10,184 bases of DNA from an uncultured Lachnospiraceae bacterium (GTDB taxonomy: Bacteria > Bacillota_A > Clostridia > Lachnospirales > Lachnospiraceae). This document shows positions 7,257 through 10,184 of this stretch, piece by piece. The translations under genes and the position numbers were made by a program. The notes beneath the pieces are model-generated. The model worked only from the letters and a program-made list of their open reading frames with translations, made no database searches and was not told the origin of the DNA. The first letter of the stretch is position 1. Every line of letters starts with the position of its first letter. The stretch lies in assembly GCA_910587495.1 (NCBI GenBank), contig CAJUMT010000035.1:4694-14877 (forward strand), read 5' to 3'.

Positions 7257-8392
7257 TGATGAAAACAAGCAGAAAAAAGATCGTACTGATCGGTCCCGTT
7301 TACCCATACAAAGGCGGTATATCTCATTATACAGGCATGATGTATCGGCAACTGTCCAAATCTCATGATGTGACTATGCTCACTTACAAGATGCAGTATC
7401 CAAAAATCCTGTTCCGCAAAGAGCAGAAGGATTATGAAAATGACAGTTTTAAGGTGGACGCCGCCGAATATATGCTCCACACAGCCAATCCTTTTAATAT
7501 TATAAAAACTGCCTGCCATATCCGCCGCTTAAAGCCGGATATGGTCATCTTTCAGTGGTGGCATCCGTATTTTGCGCCCTGCTACTGTCTGCTGAGAAAA
7601 TTTATGGGCAGGCAGAACATTACGTTTGTCTGCCATAATGTGTTTCCGCACGAGCGTTTTCCCATGGACAGGCGTTTGACGAAGCTTACCCTGCGCGGGG
7701 GCGATCATTTTATCGTGCATGCGAAAGAGGAAGCGCGGCAGCTTGAGACGATCCTTGCACATCCTGATTATGCGGTGACGCCACATCCCACCTACAATAT
7801 GTTTTTGTTTGAGCATTTAAGCACGGAGCAGGCGCGCCGGATGCTGGGGATTGGCCTGCATGCAAAAGTCCTCCTTTTCTTTGGCTTTGTAAGGGAATAT
7901 AAAGGTTTGAAGCATCTGCTGCGGGCCATGCCTGCCATCGCGGAGGGGTTAGGAGATGTGCAGCTTCTGGTTGTGGGAGATTTTGATCAGGACAAGGATA
8001 AATATGTGCAGTTGATCAAAGATCTGAAGATTGAAGAACACATCAGGATTGTGGACGGTTATGTGCCGGACCGTGAGGTGGAAAAATATTTTGCGGCCTG
8101 CGACCTGGTGGCGCTTCCATATGAGTCGGCTACCCAGAGCGGCATCGTGCAGATCGCCTTTGGCTTTACCAAGCCGGTGGTCGTGACGGACGTGGGAGGC
8201 CTGCCGGAGGTGGTGGAAGACGGCGCGACCGGTTATGTGGTCAGCCCGAAAGACCCGTCTGCCCTGTCGGACGCCGTGTGCAGGTATTATATGGAAGAAA
8301 AACAGACGGAATTTGAAGAAAATATTCGCAGGGAAGCCTATCGCTTTTCCTGGGACAGGATGGGAGAGGTGGTAGATGGATTTTTTGCTTGA
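7256..8392 (+). CDS. GT4-family glycosyltransferase (first)
   Basis: A 378-residue GT-B glycosyltransferase of family GT4. The N-terminal domain opens with IVLIGPVYPYKGGISHYT (9-26), the usual glycine-rich acceptor-side loop, and has VCHNVFPHE (125-133). The C-terminal donor domain has FFGFVREYKG (208-217, with R213 and K216 as the usual phosphate-binding pair), PYESATQSGIVQIAF (288-302) and TDVGGLPEVVEDGATG (311-326). In the usual E-x7-E motif the second Glu is replaced by Gln (Q299), a variant I know from a GT4 subgroup, so the enzyme need not be dead. It should add a sugar from a nucleotide-sugar to a lipid-linked glycan at the inner membrane face. The start is TAATG, overlapping the LtaS-like stop by one base; a second ATG follows directly at 7259. 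The gene is GC-rich (39 of 60 bases at 8161-8220), in contrast to the next glycosyltransferase. Confidence 0.9.
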   Translation: MMKTSRKKIVLIGPVYPYKGGISHYTGMMYRQLSKSHDVTMLTYKMQYPKILFRKEQKDYENDSFKVDAAEYMLHTANPFNIIKTACHIRRLKPDMVIFQWWHPYFAPCYCLLRKFMGRQNITFVCHNVFPHERFPMDRRLTKLTLRGGDHFIVHAKEEARQLETILAHPDYAVTPHPTYNMFLFEHLSTEQARRMLGIGLHAKVLLFFGFVREYKGLKHLLRAMPAIAEGLGDVQLLVVGDFDQDKDKYVQLIKDLKIEEHIRIVDGYVPDREVEKYFAACDLVALPYESATQSGIVQIAFGFTKPVVVTDVGGLPEVVEDGATGYVVSPKDPSALSDAVCRYYMEEKQTEFEENIRREAYRFSWDRMGEVVDGFFA

Positions 8393-8415
8393 AAGCGCAG
8401 TGCTTTTATGATAGA
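8389..8415 (+). repeat. Short diverged repeat, copy 2 (also at 5456-5482)
   Basis: Second copy of the stretch beginning TTGAAAGCG, overlapping the stop codon of the first GT4 gene. Its ATG at 8408, at the same offset as the LtaS-like start in copy 1, opens a frame that stops after three codons (ATG ATA GAT TAA). It lies at the step from a GC-rich gene to an AT-rich one, which suits an old recombination junction. Confidence 0.35.
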
Positions 8416-8424
8416 TTAAAGGAC

Positions 8425-9591
8425 ATGAAAGTATTGTATATAGCTTCCGGAGATTCTAAATATGGAGCTCCGAAAGCGTTGATGAACATGCTCCTTCATA
8501 TGAAGGAATATTGCGATGTTGAGCCTGTTCTGCTTACGAAAAAAAGAAACAGACTTAATGAAATGTGCGACGAACACCAGATTGAAAACTATTCATGCTG
8601 GTATTGTGACTTTATGTGTGGTTCACCCTACACATTCTGGCCTATGAAAGCAGCAAAGCATATGGTGAAGTATTTGTTGTATTTATATGGAAGTGTCTGC
8701 AGAAGATCGGTTCTTAAAACAGGAATTGATTTTGAGCAGATTGATATTATTCACACAAATCATAATCGGATTGCTATAGGTGCATATATTAGCAGGAAAT
8801 ATAAAAAGCCTCATGTCTGGCATATTCGGGAGTTTGGAATAGAGGACTACCATGTGTCATTTTACAGGCCGGGGACAATCAGTTATATGAATAAATCAGC
8901 GGACGCATTTATTACTATTTCCGATGCAGTAAAGACGTGTTGGGTAAAAAAAGGGCTTAATGCCCAGAAGACGTTGACAGTTTATGACGGACTGGAGGTC
9001 GAGACGATACACACACCCTCTGCGTCAGGATCTCTAGGACCTGGTTTAAGACTCGTGATTGTGGGACATATACAAGAAAGCAAAGGTCAGCTGCAGCTTG
9101 TAAATGCTGTGGCATTTTTGCCGGAAGAGATTAGAAAAAATATATATGTTGACATTATCGGTGAAGGGTATCAGGAATATATTTCTAAAATCAAAAAAGT
9201 TGTTCAGAAAAACAAATATATGAATATACATTTTCTTGGGTATTGTGATCATGTGTCTCAGATTCTGCCTAAATATGATGTGGGTGTTATGTGTTCTCAA
9301 TCGGAAGGATATGGACTGGTGACTGTAGAATATATGTTGGCAGGGCTTATAGTAATTGCGTCGGATACTGGGGCAAATCCAGAATTACTCAGGAAAGCAG
9401 GGTGCGGGATGCTGTATAAGTATGGAGATACTCGGTCTTTGGCAGATTGCATTCGCAGTATTTATGAAAATAAAGAACAATATCGCAAGCGCTCTGTACC
9501 AACTCAGGAATTTAGCATTAAAGAGAGTGTGGAAAGAATTTTTCAGATTTATCAGAAAATTTTGGAAAATAAAGAGCTGGGATTGCCATGA
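8425..9591 (+). CDS. GT4-family glycosyltransferase (second)
   Basis: A 388-residue GT-B, GT4-type glycosyltransferase when started at the ATG at 8425. It opens MKVLYIASGDSKYGAPKAL, a typical N-terminal Rossmann strand and glycine loop. It continues with IIHTNHNR (108-115), VIVGHIQESKGQLQLV (211-226), DIIGEGYQEY (243-252) and SEGYGLVTVEYMLAG (293-307), which holds an intact E-x7-E motif (E294, E302). In the donor-site GR...KG motif the Arg is replaced by His (H215), while K220 is kept. It probably adds another sugar to the same lipid-linked glycan. An in-frame TTG at 8389, overlapping the previous stop, would add 12 residues; I prefer 8425 because family similarity starts there, though AAAGG (8418-8422) is very close to it. 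The gene is much more AT-rich than its upstream neighbour (13 G or C of 60 at 9181-9240), which suggests a different origin. Confidence 0.88.
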   Translation: MKVLYIASGDSKYGAPKALMNMLLHMKEYCDVEPVLLTKKRNRLNEMCDEHQIENYSCWYCDFMCGSPYTFWPMKAAKHMVKYLLYLYGSVCRRSVLKTGIDFEQIDIIHTNHNRIAIGAYISRKYKKPHVWHIREFGIEDYHVSFYRPGTISYMNKSADAFITISDAVKTCWVKKGLNAQKTLTVYDGLEVETIHTPSASGSLGPGLRLVIVGHIQESKGQLQLVNAVAFLPEEIRKNIYVDIIGEGYQEYISKIKKVVQKNKYMNIHFLGYCDHVSQILPKYDVGVMCSQSEGYGLVTVEYMLAGLIVIASDTGANPELLRKAGCGMLYKYGDTRSLADCIRSIYENKEQYRKRSVPTQEFSIKESVERIFQIYQKILENKELGLP

Positions 9592-9599
9592 AAAGGGAA

Positions 9600-9628
9600 T
9601 TGATAAAATCTTTTTTTGGTGCTATGAT
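9600..9628 (+). promoter_or_regulatory. Sigma-A-type promoter for the GT2 gene
   Basis: TTGATA (9600-9605) and TATGAT (9623-9628) are separated by exactly 17 bp, each one base from consensus. The spacer includes a run of seven T. Transcription would begin near 9635, about 34 nt before the ATG at 9669. It breaks the otherwise tight series of plus-strand genes, so the genes from 9669 onwards can be expressed on their own. Confidence 0.78.
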
Positions 9629-9653
9629 GTAACCATACGACAGAAAAGGTTAC
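9629..9653 (+). repeat. Inverted repeat GTAACC...GGTTAC across the expected transcription start
   Basis: Perfect 6-bp arms, GTAACC (9629-9634) and GGTTAC (9648-9653), flank a 13-nt A-rich centre. The left arm abuts the -10 box and the right arm ends 3 bp before the ribosome site GGAG (9657-9660). The position suits a repressor operator. Because the expected start (near 9635) follows the left arm, a hairpin in the RNA is less likely. Confidence 0.55.
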
Positions 9654-9668
9654 AATGGAGAATGGATC

Positions 9669-10184
9669 ATGTCCGGATCAAATAAAGATTATTTATTAAG
9701 CGTAATAGTCCCGGTATATAACGGTGAAAAGTATCTGGAAAGTACGCTGGACAGTATTTTGAGTTCCCGATATCGAAATCTGGAAGTGATTCTTGTGGAT
9801 GATGGTTCCAGTGACGGGAGCAGCAGGATTTGTCAGAAATATAACCAGATAGATGAAAGAATTCGGTATAAAAGGACATTCAATGGAGGGATTGTGTCAG
9901 CCCGTAATTGTGGGTTGGATCTGGCAAAGGGAGATTATATCTGCTTTTGTGATCAGGACGATCAGGTGGATGCCGGTATGTATGCCAGTCTGCTAAAAAA
10001 AATGCAGGAAACTGGAGCCGAGATCGGAATTAGCAGTGCAGGGAGGATCATTGATGGAAAGAAAAGTCTGTATGAGCATGTAGCAGATGCATGTTGTCAG
10101 GCGGATGAAATTTTGAATTTTATTTTGTACCCTGTCTTATTTCGCGGTTATGATTATCCTTTTTATAATAAGGAAAATTATTTA
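9669..10184 (+). CDS. GT2-family glycosyltransferase, 5' part only
   Basis: The first 172 codons of a GT-A, family GT2 glycosyltransferase that runs off the right edge without a stop. It shows SVIVPVYNGEKYLE (11-24), ILVDDGSSDG (41-50, nucleotide-binding Asp pair), NGGIVSARNCGLDLAKGDYI (72-91) and FCDQDDQVD (93-101), which holds the D-x-D metal-binding motif (D95, D97). This is the standard order for enzymes that build O-antigen, capsule or teichoic-acid repeat units from UDP- or dTDP-sugars. The ATG at 9669 has GGAG (9657-9660) 8 bp upstream. It has its own promoter and inverted repeat, so it may head a new transcription unit of the same surface-glycan locus. The acceptor and the sugar cannot be judged without the C-terminal half. 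Confidence 0.9.
   Translation, partial: MSGSNKDYLLSVIVPVYNGEKYLESTLDSILSSRYRNLEVILVDDGSSDGSSRICQKYNQIDERIRYKRTFNGGIVSARNCGLDLAKGDYICFCDQDDQVDAGMYASLLKKMQETGAEIGISSAGRIIDGKKSLYEHVADACCQADEILNFILYPVLFRGYDYPFYNKENYL

Noticed and set aside
8389..8424. TTG start at 8389 for the second GT4 protein
   Set aside because: It adds 12 residues with no family match, has no good ribosome site, and GT4 N-termini normally begin at the MKVLYIASG strand. It remains possible through translational coupling.
9609..9619. Run of seven T that might mark a terminator after the second GT4 gene
   Set aside because: No GC-rich hairpin precedes it, and it lies inside the 17-bp spacer of a good promoter.
9588..9632. 14-codon frame whose ATG overlaps the stop of the second GT4 gene (ATGA)
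   Set aside because: It lies on the promoter elements at 9600-9628, has no recognisable product, and such short frames arise easily by chance.
1..10184. CRISPR arrays, tRNA or rRNA genes, riboswitches
   Set aside because: No regularly spaced repeats, cloverleaf-like or rRNA-like stretches were seen, and nearly all the sequence is coding.

Overview
The window looks like the left end of a contig from a Gram-positive Clostridia-type bacterium, most likely a gut Lachnospiraceae relative. This is inferred from strong AGGAG-type Shine-Dalgarno sites, an LtaS-type phosphoglycerol transferase, a CDP-glycerol glycerophosphotransferase-like protein, and two families of ATPase-nuclease proteins that are common in that group. 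The first 40 bases are not genomic: positions 7-40 match the Illumina TruSeq read-2 adapter, so biological sequence begins at about position 41.

Layout. (1) 42-659, plus strand: the 3' end of a CDP-glycerol glycerophosphotransferase-like gene, cut off by the adapter. (2) 668-3683, minus strand: a two-gene unit transcribed leftwards. An AAA-ATPase_like/PDDEXK_9 protein comes first and an AbiH-family abortive-infection protein lies 46 bp downstream; the unit converges on the glycerophosphotransferase gene with only 8 bp between stop codons. (3) 3684-3871: a divergent control region with a good sigma-A-type promoter on each strand. (4) 3872-5446, plus strand: a second, different ATPase with its own C-terminal PD-(D/E)XK nuclease motif. 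(5) 5475-9591, plus strand: an LtaS/MdoB-like phosphoglycerol transferase followed by two GT4 glycosyltransferases in a tight, overlapping operon. (6) 9592-10184: a new promoter with an inverted repeat, then a GT2 glycosyltransferase that runs off the right edge.

The flanking genes fit one job: making a secreted, glycerol-phosphate-containing surface glycopolymer (teichoic-acid-like or a decorated capsule). The GT4 and GT2 enzymes would build sugar units in the cytoplasm, the TagF-like enzyme would use CDP-glycerol, and the LtaS-like membrane enzyme would add phosphoglycerol outside. Between these genes sits a block of about 4.8 kb with a defence-like look: AbiH plus two ATPase-nuclease fusions around a shared divergent promoter region. 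Surface glycopolymers are common phage receptors, so an anti-phage cassette in such a locus is plausible, but this function is inferred and not shown by the sequence. GC content is patchy, with GC-rich genes at 1977-3683 and 7256-8392 next to AT-rich ones, as expected of a mosaic, often-exchanged locus.
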